Positions 43,806 to 53,460 are shown, counted from the stretch's first letter. The stretch is DNA of 64,000 bases from Flavobacterium hibernum (GCF_000832125.1 NZ_JPRK01000009.1:124001-188000), one strand, 5' to 3'. Notes: generated by a model not told the origin, from the sequence alone. Numbers and translations are program-made.

Positions 43806-44603
43806 CTAAGATTTCCAGAATTTAAGTTTCTTTTTAAGTCTTTTCTTTTTAGCAAATTCTTCTTGAAAATGAGTTGTAGCATGCCACATCGTTTCAAAAA
43901 TTTCAGCTTCAGTCTTATCCGTATAAAACTTAGCATATTCATTACTCATTACTGCAATCATGTCTTTTCTAGGCGTTAAACGTCTAAAATTGTTCATGCG
44001 TTGCTCAAAGCTCATTGTTTCATGAAAATTCATTCGGTTTAAATCAACCAAAAAGAACTCATATTTATTTTCAGTTACCTTCTTAATTAAAGTATTTCCG
44101 GGAGAATGATCTAGAAATTCGACTCCTTTTTGATGTAAATCAAATGTAAATTTAGTAAACTGTCTTAAGATATTATCGTGATCCGGGTAATCTGGAATTT
44201 CCACCAACTCTCTATAAGTCAACTCTGTTACTAAATGTTCGCTTACATAGTAACTATCTTTTAATCCTAGAAAATTGAAATTCTCATAATATGCAATTGG
44301 TTCTGGAGTTCCAATTCCTTTTTCTAACAAAATTGTAGCATATTCGAACGAACGCTTTGCTTTTGATTTTCTAAAATATTTATAAGCTACCTTATTAATA
44401 ATGTTCGGGATTTTAAATGATTTGATGTTAATTGTCTTACCATTTAAATTGAACAATTTAATTTTATTGCGATCTCCATTACCAAAAAGCTCTCCTGAAT
44501 TTTGGAAACTATCAATAATAGCAAGAATATCATTATACTGTTTTTCCTTGTTGTATTCACTAAAATCTCCCTTATTAGCAGTAATAACTAATTTATTAGC
44601 CAT
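43806..44603 (-). CDS. Lipopolysaccharide kinase (KdkA/InaA-type) family protein
   Basis: 265 residues of the protein-kinase-like fold used by Kdo and LPS core kinases. N-lobe KTINIKSFKIPN with probable Lys; catalytic region LHQKGVEFLDHSPGNTLIKK (HxD-like Asp and Asn) and metal Asp in FFLVDLNRMNFHE. Context among glycosyltransferases fits phosphorylation of the lipid A-proximal Kdo or a core sugar. The remaining 120 residues are not recognisable beyond helical composition. Its start faces a 350-bp divergent spacer. Confidence 0.82.
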   Translation of the reverse strand: MANKLVITANKGDFSEYNKEKQYNDILAIIDSFQNSGELFGNGDRNKIKLFNLNGKTINIKSFKIPNIINKVAYKYFRKSKAKRSFEYATILLEKGIGTPEPIAYYENFNFLGLKDSYYVSEHLVTELTYRELVEIPDYPDHDNILRQFTKFTFDLHQKGVEFLDHSPGNTLIKKVTENKYEFFLVDLNRMNFHETMSFEQRMNNFRRLTPRKDMIAVMSNEYAKFYTDKTEAEIFETMWHATTHFQEEFAKKKRLKKKLKFWKS

Positions 44604-44953
44604 GTGTATTTCTAAGATTAAGTCTGTTTAAAAATGCTCTTTTTCTATGTTTGAACATTTTTTTACATTTTTTTATTTTTCTGATTAAACCTTTGGCAAC
44701 AAAATTAATCTAATAAACAAGATAACTTCATTCTGGAACATTTTTTTTATCTATTCCAGCAAATATTCCTTGTCGCAAAAGGGATAGCAAGAGAAGATGA
44801 AGTTGTAAAAAAACAAATCAAACCATATATTAAAACTGTATTTTTTGCGTTATTATATCCCATGTTAGAATGAAAAAGGCTTTTATTATTGAACACGTGG
44901 GAATTATGTAATTTAAAAAAAACAGGTTTAAGTATTTTTACACCTACAAAAAT
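44604..44953. other. 350-bp divergent spacer between kinase and CgeB-like GT
   Basis: AT-rich with long A and T runs. No supported ORF. A CACGTG palindrome is at about 44896-44901. No exact TAnnTTTG box was found for the plus-strand gene. Confidence 0.55.
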
Positions 44954-45931
44954 ATGAATAACAATACTATGCAAATTACCTTGATAAGTTTTGACAATTG
45001 GGGCCTTAACAAACATATAGCCACAAGTTTGGAAGAACAAGGACACAAAGTAAAACATATTGATTTTAATGCTTTTAAATATAAATACCCAACTCCATTA
45101 CATAAAGTTCAGAATTTTATTTTAAAAAATCTTTTCAAAATAAACCTGAAGAATTTGTATTACGGAAAAGAAATCATTAAAAAACTACAAGAAAACAAAG
45201 AAGTTCAGGACGTTATTTTAACCATAAAAGGGGACTTTATTGATTCGAAAAGCATTTTGGAATTTAAGAAATACACCAAAAAATCAATTGGTTTTTTTAA
45301 TGACAATAGTTACCGTTGCCCTAAAATTGGACGCGTTTTTTCGTCTTTTGATGAAGCTTATTCATTTGAGAAAGAAGATTGTCAAAAATTCGGTTTAAAA
45401 TTTGCTCCAAACTGGATTTACAATTCTTCTAATACAACTGCAAATACAAATACTGATTTTGAATATGATGTTTTTAACATTAGTTCTATAGACAGACGAT
45501 TACCCATTTTAATGCGTGTGGTAAAAGAACTGGAATCAAAAAAAGTAAATCATAAGTTTATTGTTTACGACAAAAATCATAAACCTACCAATGACAACGT
45601 TACTTATATAGACAAACACATGTCCTTATCTGAGGTTAACAACTATATTAATCGCTCAAAAGTATTATTAGACATCAATAGAGTTGGTCAAACGGGTTTA
45701 ACTTTTAGAGTTTTTGAAAGTCTTGGTTTAGGAAAAAAACTTATCACAACTAATAAAAGTATAAAGGATTACGATTTTTACAACCCAAATAATATCCTTA
45801 TAATCGACGAGAAAAATCCCGTTATACCTACTTCTTTTTTCGAAAATGATTATGAAAAAATCCCTGAATCTGTTTATAAAAAATATACTTTAGAAGGTTG
45901 GAGTGATAGTGTTGTTTTTAAAAATGTTTAA
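44954..45931 (+). CDS. Glycosyltransferase, CgeB-like GT-B
   Basis: 325 residues. The C-terminal half resembles CgeB/YkvP-type glycosyltransferases: VNNYINRSKVLLDINRVGQT, then TFRVFESLGLGKKLITTNKS. The N-terminal half begins ITLISFDNWGLNKHIATSLE, consistent with the first Rossmann domain. It probably adds a sugar to the LPS core or O-antigen. Three Met codons occur in the first six residues (1 and 5 among them), so the start may be at 44954 or 44966. Monocistronic between a divergent and a convergent gene. Confidence 0.82.
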   Translation: MNNNTMQITLISFDNWGLNKHIATSLEEQGHKVKHIDFNAFKYKYPTPLHKVQNFILKNLFKINLKNLYYGKEIIKKLQENKEVQDVILTIKGDFIDSKSILEFKKYTKKSIGFFNDNSYRCPKIGRVFSSFDEAYSFEKEDCQKFGLKFAPNWIYNSSNTTANTNTDFEYDVFNISSIDRRLPILMRVVKELESKKVNHKFIVYDKNHKPTNDNVTYIDKHMSLSEVNNYINRSKVLLDINRVGQTGLTFRVFESLGLGKKLITTNKSIKDYDFYNPNNILIIDEKNPVIPTSFFENDYEKIPESVYKKYTLEGWSDSVVFKNV

Positions 45932-46067
45932 CACAATCATCTCCGCTTAAAAAAACAAAAACGCCACATTTTTAAGATGTTGACGGTTTTATATTATAAT
46001 ATCTAATTTGTATTTTCTATTAATCGTAAAGTGATTTGAAAAAAAGATCTAACTAAAGTCCCTATTC

Positions 46068-46895
46068 CTAAAACAATTTACGTCGACCAAGTATGACTTT
46101 CTTTTTAAAAGTTTCAAATGAATCTCTTCCTCTAATATCAATACGTTGTACTTTATAGACATCTTTAATTGGGAATATATTGATTCTATTTCCAATTCTA
46201 AGACCATACTTAATACCATATTTTTTGAGCAACTCAAAAAACTGCTCTTGTTTTGGCCCTTTTTTTCTGTAATATCCGCCGTAAGTATATGCTAAAGCAG
46301 GAAAAACTTTAAGATCTTCTTTCGCAATAATCTCTTGGCAAAGCTGCAAGTCCTTTTCGATTTCTTCTAAAGATAAAAAAGCATAATTATCGTGCTTAAA
46401 AGTATGATAACCCAATTCGATATGAGATCCAATAGCCAACAATTGTTCTTTATTCATTAACTGCATGTTATCATTTTTATTGATAAATTTTCCGCCCCAA
46501 TCAATTCTTTGGCCAATTCTTCCTAAAACCATAAAACAAACTGCCTTAAAATCGTACTGCTTTAACAAAGGATACAACTCTGTATAATTGTCCAAAAATC
46601 CATCGTCGAAAGTTAGAACTACTGATTTTTCGGGTAAAGGCTGATTTTTATTTTTTAGCTCATCAATTTCCGACAACCAAAAAGTTTTATAATTGTTCTT
46701 TTTTAAATATTCAAACTGCTCAATTATGTTTTCTTTCTTAATTGTAATTTGATCTTCGAAACCATTTGTAGAAATAGAATGATATTCTAAAATTCTTAAT
46801 TTTTTATTAGGCGAATAAAACAATTTGAACTGAACATTTAGCACAATCAAAAAAGCAAATAAAACAATCAATAGAACTAAAACAATATAAAACAT
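46068..46895 (-). CDS. Polysaccharide deacetylase family protein (NodB domain)
   Basis: 275 residues. An N-terminal membrane helix (FYIVLVLLIVLFAFLIVLNV) anchors it, with a NodB deacetylase domain outside. Motifs: the metal/catalytic pair in VVLTFDDGFLDNY and the metal His pair in GYHTFKHDNYAFLSLEE. Probably removes acetyl groups from an amino sugar in an envelope polysaccharide. It lies nine nt after the GT4 gene in the same direction, so they form an operon. Confidence 0.88.
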   Translation of the reverse strand: MFYIVLVLLIVLFAFLIVLNVQFKLFYSPNKKLRILEYHSISTNGFEDQITIKKENIIEQFEYLKKNNYKTFWLSEIDELKNKNQPLPEKSVVLTFDDGFLDNYTELYPLLKQYDFKAVCFMVLGRIGQRIDWGGKFINKNDNMQLMNKEQLLAIGSHIELGYHTFKHDNYAFLSLEEIEKDLQLCQEIIAKEDLKVFPALAYTYGGYYRKKGPKQEQFFELLKKYGIKYGLRIGNRINIFPIKDVYKVQRIDIRGRDSFETFKKKVILGRRKLF

Positions 46896-46904
46896 AAGTA
46901 TTTT

Positions 46905-48017
46905 TTAAAATGCATTATTAACAACAACCTCATTTGCAACATTAGAAATCTTCGTCGCAATAATTATGCGGGTTGAAGTACTCATTAAAAACTCATAACC
47001 TTTATCGATAAATTTATCTCGAAGTAAGTTATTGTCTATAAGTGCTTCGACTTTGTTTGCAAAATCAAACGAATTTCCAACTTCGGCCAATAAACCCGTT
47101 TCATTATCTATTAAAACTGTTGGTATTCCTCCTGCTTTTGCAGCTACCACCGGCACTTTACAAGCATAACTCTCAAGAATTACACCGCCAGTTGCTTCAT
47201 TTTTAGAGGTAAATAAAAACAAATCAAACTCAGGAAGACATTTATTTACGTCTTTTCTAAAACCTGCAAAAATAATTTCATTTTCCAAGCCCTTCAAACG
47301 TGCATAATCTTTAATATCCTGCTCCAGAGATCCTTCACCAATTAAAACATATTTTGCTTTAAGTCCTCTTTTAAATAACTCTTCTACTGTATTTACCCAG
47401 GTAATATGGTCTTTTACTTTACAAAATGCCGAAACATTTCCAACTATTTTATAATCCTGCGGAATATTAAATTCCTCGTGAAGAAAACCTTTTTTAGGAT
47501 TATTTATAAATCTATCTGTATCTACAACGCTTCCAATAACTGTAAGCTTTGCGTGATCTTTAACTGAGAGTTTAAGAATATCGGCAACAGGATCAGAGAT
47601 ACAAACAATTTTTTTAATTGATTTGTGATTGTATTTATATTTTCTAAAAAAGTTGGTTCCAACATTTTTAATTAAAGTTCTAAAAAGAACCATTGGTACA
47701 TTTAAACCAAAAAATATTGACGCCAAAACTGCAATAGTATGAGATTTACTATTGTGCAGAAATAAGATATCCGACTGAAATTTTTCAACCTCCTTCTTAA
47801 AATTTTTAGCAAAGCTAAGACTGTATTCAGATTTAAAATCTAAACCTAAAACTTTTATATTTTTTTGAATAGCAATTTTAAAAATTTCAGAATCTTTTGG
47901 ACAAATGATCAACTGATCTTTTACCAAATTATTGTCCCGAAAAGTTTCAAAAATATCTATTATCATTTGCTCGTGTCCCCTCCAGACTTTCGAAGCAGTA
48001 AAATGTACTAAGCGCAT
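46905..48017 (-). CDS. Glycosyltransferase family 4
   Basis: 370 residues with GT-B fold. N-terminal part MRLVHFTASKVWRGHEQMI; C-terminal donor-binding motifs in VGNVSAFCKVKDHITWVNTV, KYVLIGEGSLEQDIKDYARL, IIFAGFRKDVNKCLPEFDLF and the Glu-containing ATGGVILESYACKVPVVAAK. Transfers a hexose-like sugar from a nucleotide donor; specificity unknown. First gene of the pair with the deacetylase. Confidence 0.9.
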   Translation of the reverse strand: MRLVHFTASKVWRGHEQMIIDIFETFRDNNLVKDQLIICPKDSEIFKIAIQKNIKVLGLDFKSEYSLSFAKNFKKEVEKFQSDILFLHNSKSHTIAVLASIFFGLNVPMVLFRTLIKNVGTNFFRKYKYNHKSIKKIVCISDPVADILKLSVKDHAKLTVIGSVVDTDRFINNPKKGFLHEEFNIPQDYKIVGNVSAFCKVKDHITWVNTVEELFKRGLKAKYVLIGEGSLEQDIKDYARLKGLENEIIFAGFRKDVNKCLPEFDLFLFTSKNEATGGVILESYACKVPVVAAKAGGIPTVLIDNETGLLAEVGNSFDFANKVEALIDNNLLRDKFIDKGYEFLMSTSTRIIIATKISNVANEVVVNNAF

Positions 48018-48563
48018 ATTTCCAAAATGACTTTTTATGATGCGAATGTAATTTATTTTTAGATTCTAAATGATTATATCTTAAAAATTTAGCTTAAAAA
48101 TCACTTAAAAAATTATTATCTTAAAAAACTTACAAATAACACTATTTTTAATGGTTTTAAATAATCAAACTAAAAAAATAAGTCGATTTTCCCCAAAAAA
48201 AGTACATTATAAATGAAATTATTTTCCCGAAAAAGGAAAAAAAAGCATTCTTTCTTCCAAAAACTATCATTTACAATGTTCGAATTATGCATAATTTATT
48301 TTTGATGAAGAATAAAAGAACGTCTATTTTTAAAGAAAAATCAAATTAACTCTTTTTTTTAAGTCTAAAATAATTCGATGATTTTCTAAACTTAATATCA
48401 AAACTTAATAATTTTATTATAACATTGCACCATAAATTCATACATGATTATTCCTTAAAAAAGGAATAAAAATAATCTTAATACCACTAATTTTAAAAAC
48501 ATCTTTTAGGCACTATGAAAAGCAGTTACTATTTTATTGAAATCAAAAAGTTAAAACTTCAAC
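48018..48563. other. 546-bp AT-rich divergent spacer before glf
   Basis: The longest gene-free stretch of the window. It carries poly-A and poly-T tracts and no clear promoter box. A 20-codon ORF at 48287-48349 has no supporting signals. The length and extreme AT content may mark a polysaccharide-locus junction; no IS remnant or direct repeat was seen. Confidence 0.55.
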
Positions 48564-49667
48564 ATGAGTAATTACGATTATTTAATAGTAGGCTCAGGAC
48601 TGTACGGAGCAGTTTTTGCCCATGAAGCAACAAAAGCAGGGAAAAAATGTCTTGTTTTAGATAAAAGAAATCATACTGGCGGTAATGTTTATTGCGAAAA
48701 TACCGAAGGAATAAATGTGCACAAATACGGTGCTCACATTTTTCACACCAATGATAAAGGTCTTTGGGATTATGTAAATCAGTTTGTAGAATTTAATAAT
48801 TATGTAAATTCTCCTCTTGCCTATTCTAAAAACAAGCTTTATAATTTGCCATTCAATATGAATACATTTTATCAGCTTTGGGGAACTATAACTCCAAAAG
48901 AGGCAAAAGCAAAAATAGAAGAGCAAATTTTGCTTTTTGGCGTAAAAGATCCAAAAAATCTTGAAGAGCAAGCCTTAAGCCTTGTTGGAAAAGATATTTA
49001 CGAGAATTTCATTAAAGAATATACTGAAAAACAATGGGGAAGAAAAGCAACTGAATTACCTGCTTTTATCATCAAAAGATTGCCCGTTCGATTTACATTT
49101 GACAATAATTATTTTAACGACAAATATCAGGGAATTCCAATTGGTGGATATAATAAATTAATCGATGGTTTATTAAAAGATATTGATGTTCAGACTGGTG
49201 TCGATTATTTTTCGGATAAAAAAAAATTTGACAAGCAGGCTAAAAAAATAGTTTTTACAGGTAAAATCGATGAGTTTTACGGTTATAAATTGGGAATTTT
49301 AGAATACAGATCTCTTAATTTTATAAATGAAGTTTTGGATACTGATAATTTTCAAGGAAATGCTGTTGTTAATTACAACGACGCCGAGTATGAATTTACC
49401 AGAATTATCGAACACAAACATTTTGAATTTGGCAAACAAGCTAAAACTGTAATTACAAAAGAATATCCTCAGGAATGGGATATTAATAAAGAAGCCTTTT
49501 ATCCGATAAATGATGCTAAAAATCAAGCTTTGTTTGAAGAATACAAGAAATTATCTCTACAAGAAGAAAATGTAATTTTTGGAGGAAGATTATCTGAATA
49601 CAAATATTATGATATGCACCAAGTCATCGCTTCTGCCCTGACTTCAGCTAAAAAAGAATTATCTTAA
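48564..49667 (+). CDS. glf: UDP-galactopyranose mutase
   Basis: Flavoenzyme that interconverts UDP-galactopyranose and UDP-galactofuranose; 367 residues, the length usual for bacterial Glf. FAD-binding YLIVGSGLYGAVFAHEA at the N-terminus, then KRNHTGGNVYCENTEGI, VHKYGAHIFHTNDKGLW, EKQWGRKATELPAFIIKRLP and the C-terminal VIFGGRLSEYKYYDMHQVIA. Implies galactofuranose in the surface polysaccharide. It is 11 nt before the DUF4422 gene, forming a two-gene operon. Confidence 0.95.
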   Translation: MSNYDYLIVGSGLYGAVFAHEATKAGKKCLVLDKRNHTGGNVYCENTEGINVHKYGAHIFHTNDKGLWDYVNQFVEFNNYVNSPLAYSKNKLYNLPFNMNTFYQLWGTITPKEAKAKIEEQILLFGVKDPKNLEEQALSLVGKDIYENFIKEYTEKQWGRKATELPAFIIKRLPVRFTFDNNYFNDKYQGIPIGGYNKLIDGLLKDIDVQTGVDYFSDKKKFDKQAKKIVFTGKIDEFYGYKLGILEYRSLNFINEVLDTDNFQGNAVVNYNDAEYEFTRIIEHKHFEFGKQAKTVITKEYPQEWDINKEAFYPINDAKNQALFEEYKKLSLQEENVIFGGRLSEYKYYDMHQVIASALTSAKKELS

Positions 49668-49678
49668 TACTTTAATAA

Positions 49679-50440
49679 ATGAAAATATTTAATATCACAC
49701 ACAAAGCTATTCCTTACTTAAACAACGATTTATACCAATCTTTTCAAGTAAATAGTGGTGTAAATCCAATTATTTTTGAAGGTATTTATCAGGATAATAC
49801 ACTTGATAATATTGCATCACAAAACGATAATTTTTGTGAACTTACAGCTTGTTACTGGCTTTGGAAAAATCTGAATGACGACGGTTATATTGGTTTATGC
49901 CATTATAGACGATATTTCAATTTTTTTCCTAATAAACTAAGCCTAAAACCTTCTACTCAAAAAAGAATTTCGGCAGTAAATTTCGAAAAACATAAAATAG
50001 CAACAACTTCTACCGAAGAGCATAAAAAAATAATTACAAATGATTTAAAATCATATGATATTATTATGCCCAGAGCGAGAAAAATGAAGATTACAATAAC
50101 AGAAGATTACGAACTTTTTCATCGTAAATCTGATTGGGACAAAACAAAAGAAATTATCATTCAAAAGTATCCAGAATACGAAAAGAGTATCGAAAAATAC
50201 CTTGACAACAACAATAAATTTTACGAATGTAATATGATGATTACATCTAAAAAAATATGGGATGAATACCATTCTTGGCTTTTTGATGTATTATTTGAAT
50301 TACAAAAAAATATTACACTTCCGGAAGATGATTACCAAAAACGAATTTTTGGATTCATATCAGAGCGATTATTAAACTTATATGTGCTGCATCATCAATA
50401 TAAAATCAAGGAGTATCCTCTTTTATTTATAAATGATTAA
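49679..50440 (+). CDS. DUF4422 family (glycosyltransferase-like)
   Basis: 253 residues of the DUF4422 family, often found in capsule and O-antigen clusters and thought to be glycosyltransferases, in some cases galactofuranosyl- or galactosyltransferases. Characteristic stretches: ITHKAIPYLNNDLYQSFQVN, NDNFCELTACYWLWKNL, YIGLCHYRRYFNFFPN, and a C-terminal SERLLNLYVLHHQYKI. No membrane segment. Its position directly after glf suggests it uses UDP-galactofuranose; this is inference. Confidence 0.85.
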   Translation: MKIFNITHKAIPYLNNDLYQSFQVNSGVNPIIFEGIYQDNTLDNIASQNDNFCELTACYWLWKNLNDDGYIGLCHYRRYFNFFPNKLSLKPSTQKRISAVNFEKHKIATTSTEEHKKIITNDLKSYDIIMPRARKMKITITEDYELFHRKSDWDKTKEIIIQKYPEYEKSIEKYLDNNNKFYECNMMITSKKIWDEYHSWLFDVLFELQKNITLPEDDYQKRIFGFISERLLNLYVLHHQYKIKEYPLLFIND

Positions 50441-50462
50441 ATATTGCAAAAATGATAATCCG

Positions 50463-50470
50463 TATATTTG
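50463..50470 (+). promoter_or_regulatory. -7 box TATATTTG for tsaC
   Basis: Exact consensus 25 nt before the ATG at 50496 and after the DUF4422 stop. Confidence 0.6.
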
Positions 50471-50495
50471 CAACTACTGTTATATATAAAATTTT

Positions 50496-51059
50496 ATGAT
50501 TACTGAAGAAATATTAAAAGCATACGAAGTGATAAAAGATGGAGGAATCATTCTTTATCCTACCGATACCGTTTGGGGAATTGGTTGCGATGCTACAAAT
50601 CCAGAAGCTGTTGCCAAAATATACAAACTAAAACAACGTGCTGAAACCCAAAGTATGATTGTCTTGATGAACGGGGAAAAAATGATGTATAATGTATTTA
50701 AAAACATTCCCGAAGTAGCTTGGCAAATCTTGGATTTATCCGAAAAACCAACCACTTTAATTCTGGACGAACCAAGAAATGTAGCAGCAAATATTATCGC
50801 TGCAGATAATTCATTGGGTGTTCGATTGGTAAAAGAGCCTTTTTGTTTTAAATTATTAGAGCGCATGAAAAAACCATTGGTTTCAACATCGGCTAATATT
50901 TCGGGACAACCTACACCAATTGCTTTTAAAGATATTAATCCTGAAATAGTTAAAGGTGTAGATTATGTAGTTAATTTATATCACGATAGAGTTGCCGGAA
51001 AACCTTCGACAATTATCAAGTTAACCAATGATTCACAAGTAAGAGTTATTAGAAAATAA
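50496..51059 (+). CDS. tsaC: Threonylcarbamoyl-AMP synthase (TsaC/YrdC type)
   Basis: Makes threonylcarbamoyl-AMP from Thr, bicarbonate and ATP for the t6A37 modification of ANN-decoding tRNAs. 187 residues, the short YrdC-only form without the Sua5 domain. Motifs: GGIILYPTDTVWGIGCDATN, IYKLKQRAETQSMIVL (KxR), LGVRLVKEPF, and PLVSTSANISGQPTP. Own promoter; a repeat element follows the stop directly. Confidence 0.94.
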   Translation: MITEEILKAYEVIKDGGIILYPTDTVWGIGCDATNPEAVAKIYKLKQRAETQSMIVLMNGEKMMYNVFKNIPEVAWQILDLSEKPTTLILDEPRNVAANIIAADNSLGVRLVKEPFCFKLLERMKKPLVSTSANISGQPTPIAFKDINPEIVKGVDYVVNLYHDRVAGKPSTIIKLTNDSQVRVIRK

Positions 51060-51063
51060 TTGA

Positions 51064-51190
51064 CTTCGACTTCGCTCAGTCTGACAGATTTACAATGTCC
51101 TCCTGAGCGAAATCGAAGGATATTTTAATATCTAAAATTCTGAATTTCAGCTACGAACCTTTGTCTCTTTGCACCTCTGAACCTAAAAAA
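51064..51190. repeat. CTTCGCTCAG/CTGAGCGAA repeat plus AACCTTTG words
   Basis: CTTCGACTTCGCTCAGTCTG (51064 on) is inversely related to TCCTGAGCGAAATCGAAGGA (51101-51120). AACCTTTGTCTCTTTGCACC-like words follow and end against the stop of the convergent gene at 51191. It fills the entire tsaC-nifS gap. Confidence 0.7.
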
Positions 51191-52315
51191 CTAAACCGTT
51201 TTCAAGCATTGAATTAAGTAATCAGTATCATCTTTCGTGTTAAAATGACTAAATGAAATTCGGAGATTTGGCAATTTTAAATCCGTCTCCGAAAGCATTT
51301 CTTTCAAAACGTGCGATGGTTTTACGCTTCCGGATTGGCAAGCACTTCCTCTCGAAACCGCAATTCCCTTCATATCCAAACTAAACAAAAGCATAGCAGT
51401 TTTATCTTCAGAAAAAGGTAAAATGATATTGATTATATTATAAAAATCGTCTTTTTTACCATTGATTCTAAATCCAGGAAAATGAATCTCTAGTTGATCA
51501 ATAAGATACATTTTTATATCAGTTATTTGAGTTCTTTCCAGTTCCAAATTTTCATACGAAATCGACAAAGCTTTTGCCATTCCCGCAATTTGATGCACAG
51601 CTTCGGTACCTGCACGAAGTCCTTTTTCTTGCTCTCCACCAAAAATTAAAGGTTGTAAACCTGAGTTTTTTCGAATAAAAGCAAATCCAACTCCTTTTGG
51701 TCCGTGAAATTTATGTGCACTTGCTACAATAAAATCGACAGGTATTTTTTGCAAATCAATCTCGGTTTTACCAACAGATTGAACAGTATCTGAGTGAAAT
51801 AAAACATTATATTGTTTGCAAATAACCCCAACTCTATCCAAATCTAAAATAGTTCCGGTTTCATTGTTTACGTGCATTAAGCTCACAATTGTCTTTTTTT
51901 CCTCGGCCAATAAATTTGACAAATGGGTTAAATCTATACTCCCGTCAGGATTTATCTTTACATAATCGACCTGAACATTGTACTCCGCTTCTAACACCAT
52001 AACCGTATGAAGAACGGCATGATGCTCTATTTTTGTTGTAATTATGCGTTCGATTTTAAGATCTTCGACAGCAGAACGAAGAATCCAATTGTCAGCTTCA
52101 GTACCGCCAGAAGTAAAAATAATCTCCTGTGCAGCACAATTTAAATGCTTCGCAATACTCTTTCTGGAAAGCTCTAAAATAGTCTTTCCATTTCGTCCAA
52201 AACTGTGTGTTGATGATGGATTACCAAAATCTTCGGTCATAACTTTTGTCATCTCCTGAATAACTTCAGGGCGTATAGCTGTTGTAGATGCGTTATCGAG
52301 GTATACTTTTTTCAT
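51191..52315 (-). CDS. Cysteine desulfurase (NifS/IscS family)
   Basis: PLP enzyme that takes sulfur from cysteine for Fe-S clusters or tRNA thiolation. The start at 52315 gives 374 residues opening KKVYLDNASTTAIRPEV; the frame continues to 52360, but those residues are not family-like. PLP Lys in SAHKFHGPKGVGF; nucleophilic Cys in RGSACQSGSVKPSHVL. The short active-site loop and the absence of iscU or suf genes beside it leave the exact pathway open; NifS-like class I. Confidence 0.92.
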   Translation of the reverse strand: MKKVYLDNASTTAIRPEVIQEMTKVMTEDFGNPSSTHSFGRNGKTILELSRKSIAKHLNCAAQEIIFTSGGTEADNWILRSAVEDLKIERIITTKIEHHAVLHTVMVLEAEYNVQVDYVKINPDGSIDLTHLSNLLAEEKKTIVSLMHVNNETGTILDLDRVGVICKQYNVLFHSDTVQSVGKTEIDLQKIPVDFIVASAHKFHGPKGVGFAFIRKNSGLQPLIFGGEQEKGLRAGTEAVHQIAGMAKALSISYENLELERTQITDIKMYLIDQLEIHFPGFRINGKKDDFYNIINIILPFSEDKTAMLLFSLDMKGIAVSRGSACQSGSVKPSHVLKEMLSETDLKLPNLRISFSHFNTKDDTDYLIQCLKTV

Positions 52316-52376
52316 TGCTGCAAAGTTAAGAAATATCAATTGTCTAATCTTGAATATCATTTGCCAAATTTTTCAC

Positions 52377-52384
52377 TATTTTTG
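52377..52384 (+). promoter_or_regulatory. -7 box TATTTTTG for the lipoprotein gene
   Basis: Exact consensus 18 nt before the ATG at 52403. It lies inside the longer ORF that begins at 52340, so the later start is the real one. Confidence 0.62.
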
Positions 52385-52402
52385 ACGTCAAATAAAATTA
52401 CA

Positions 52403-53407
52403 ATGAAAAAATATGCAAGCCTTCTATTATTAGCGCTTTTATTAAATGGTTGCGATGATGGTGATTTAACAGTAGATTCTGTTGATTTTGAAAATATTAC
52501 ACCGCAAACTTGCGATCCTACTGCTAATACTTTAATTTACAAACTTAAACCTCAGGAAGCTTTATTATTACAATTACCTCCGGGAAGTATTACAAATGAT
52601 CCAACACTAAAGGACGCTCCGGTAATTTATAACATCGAAACAGGAGGAAATGGTTCGTACCGCTATTTATACAGAGCATACGATGGCGCAGTAGCAACTG
52701 CAAATATTTGTAACTTAATACCGCCAAAAACACCTAATGTAACACAAGAATGGCTTGCAATTGCTGGTGTAATTGAAATTGCAACGGCTCAAGTTGAAGA
52801 AACAGATCAAACTACTGGAAGTAGTAAAATAACGGGGTATGTTCATAGTATTAATTTAAAAAATGTGACGTTTTTAAAACCTGGCGATATTAAACAAGTA
52901 ATGCCGGAAATTGGTTTTGGAGATCTCAAAACAACAGTAACTCCTGTGGTTGTAAATTTTACTGATGAGGATGCAATTTATTGTGATACCAACAAAAAAG
53001 TTTATAATGATAATGGTGTATCTTCTCTTACTATCGAGAATTTAGACCCTTTATTAATTGTTAATGTAGTTACTCCTGTAGGAACTTCAAGAACCAGTCT
53101 GATCAACTCAAACAATACACTGAATAAGGTTTATTACAGAACCTATAGTGGTACTTTACCACAAGACACCTCAGACTATTTTTGTATTGAAAAAACACCA
53201 ACAACACCTCCTGTATTAGATAGCTGGTACGGAAAAGATGGCGAAGCAAATGTAAGTGGAATTATAAAGGTAACAACAACTGTAGACGTAAGTGGGAAAA
53301 TTTTCAGACATAGAGTTGTTCTTGAAAATGCAGTATTAAGAAAAGGCAATAGTTCATTTAAGCTTGGAACTAGTTTTCTATTAGGAACTGCTATAACGAC
53401 ACTATAA
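52403..53407 (+). CDS. Lipoprotein with two copies of an unrecognised domain
   Basis: 334 residues from the chosen start. Signal peptide and lipobox LLALLLNGC, with C17 lipidated. No family recognised. Two similar halves are visible: YLYRAYDGAVATANICNLIP with PNVTQEWLAIAGVIEIATAQ (first copy, roughly residues 35-155) and VYYRTYSGTLPQDTSDYFCI with PVLDSWYGKDGEANVSGIIK (second copy, roughly 205-325). Each half ends in a strand ending KNVTFLKPG or ENAVLRKGN. This looks like an internal duplication of a beta-rich domain. Surface or periplasmic role unknown. Confidence 0.8.
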   Translation: MKKYASLLLLALLLNGCDDGDLTVDSVDFENITPQTCDPTANTLIYKLKPQEALLLQLPPGSITNDPTLKDAPVIYNIETGGNGSYRYLYRAYDGAVATANICNLIPPKTPNVTQEWLAIAGVIEIATAQVEETDQTTGSSKITGYVHSINLKNVTFLKPGDIKQVMPEIGFGDLKTTVTPVVVNFTDEDAIYCDTNKKVYNDNGVSSLTIENLDPLLIVNVVTPVGTSRTSLINSNNTLNKVYYRTYSGTLPQDTSDYFCIEKTPTTPPVLDSWYGKDGEANVSGIIKVTTTVDVSGKIFRHRVVLENAVLRKGNSSFKLGTSFLLGTAITTL

Positions 53408-53460
53408 CTAAAATAAAAACAGGTTTTAAATAGAGCTAAAAAATCGCTTTTAATCCTACA

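Noticed and set aside
44747..45058. 103-codon minus-strand ORF
   Set aside because: It overlaps the start of the CgeB-like gene and consists mostly of AT-rich spacer; no family-like sequence.
48287..48349. 20-codon ORF in the long spacer before glf
   Set aside because: No promoter box, terminator or membrane/signal pattern; expected by chance in such AT-rich DNA.
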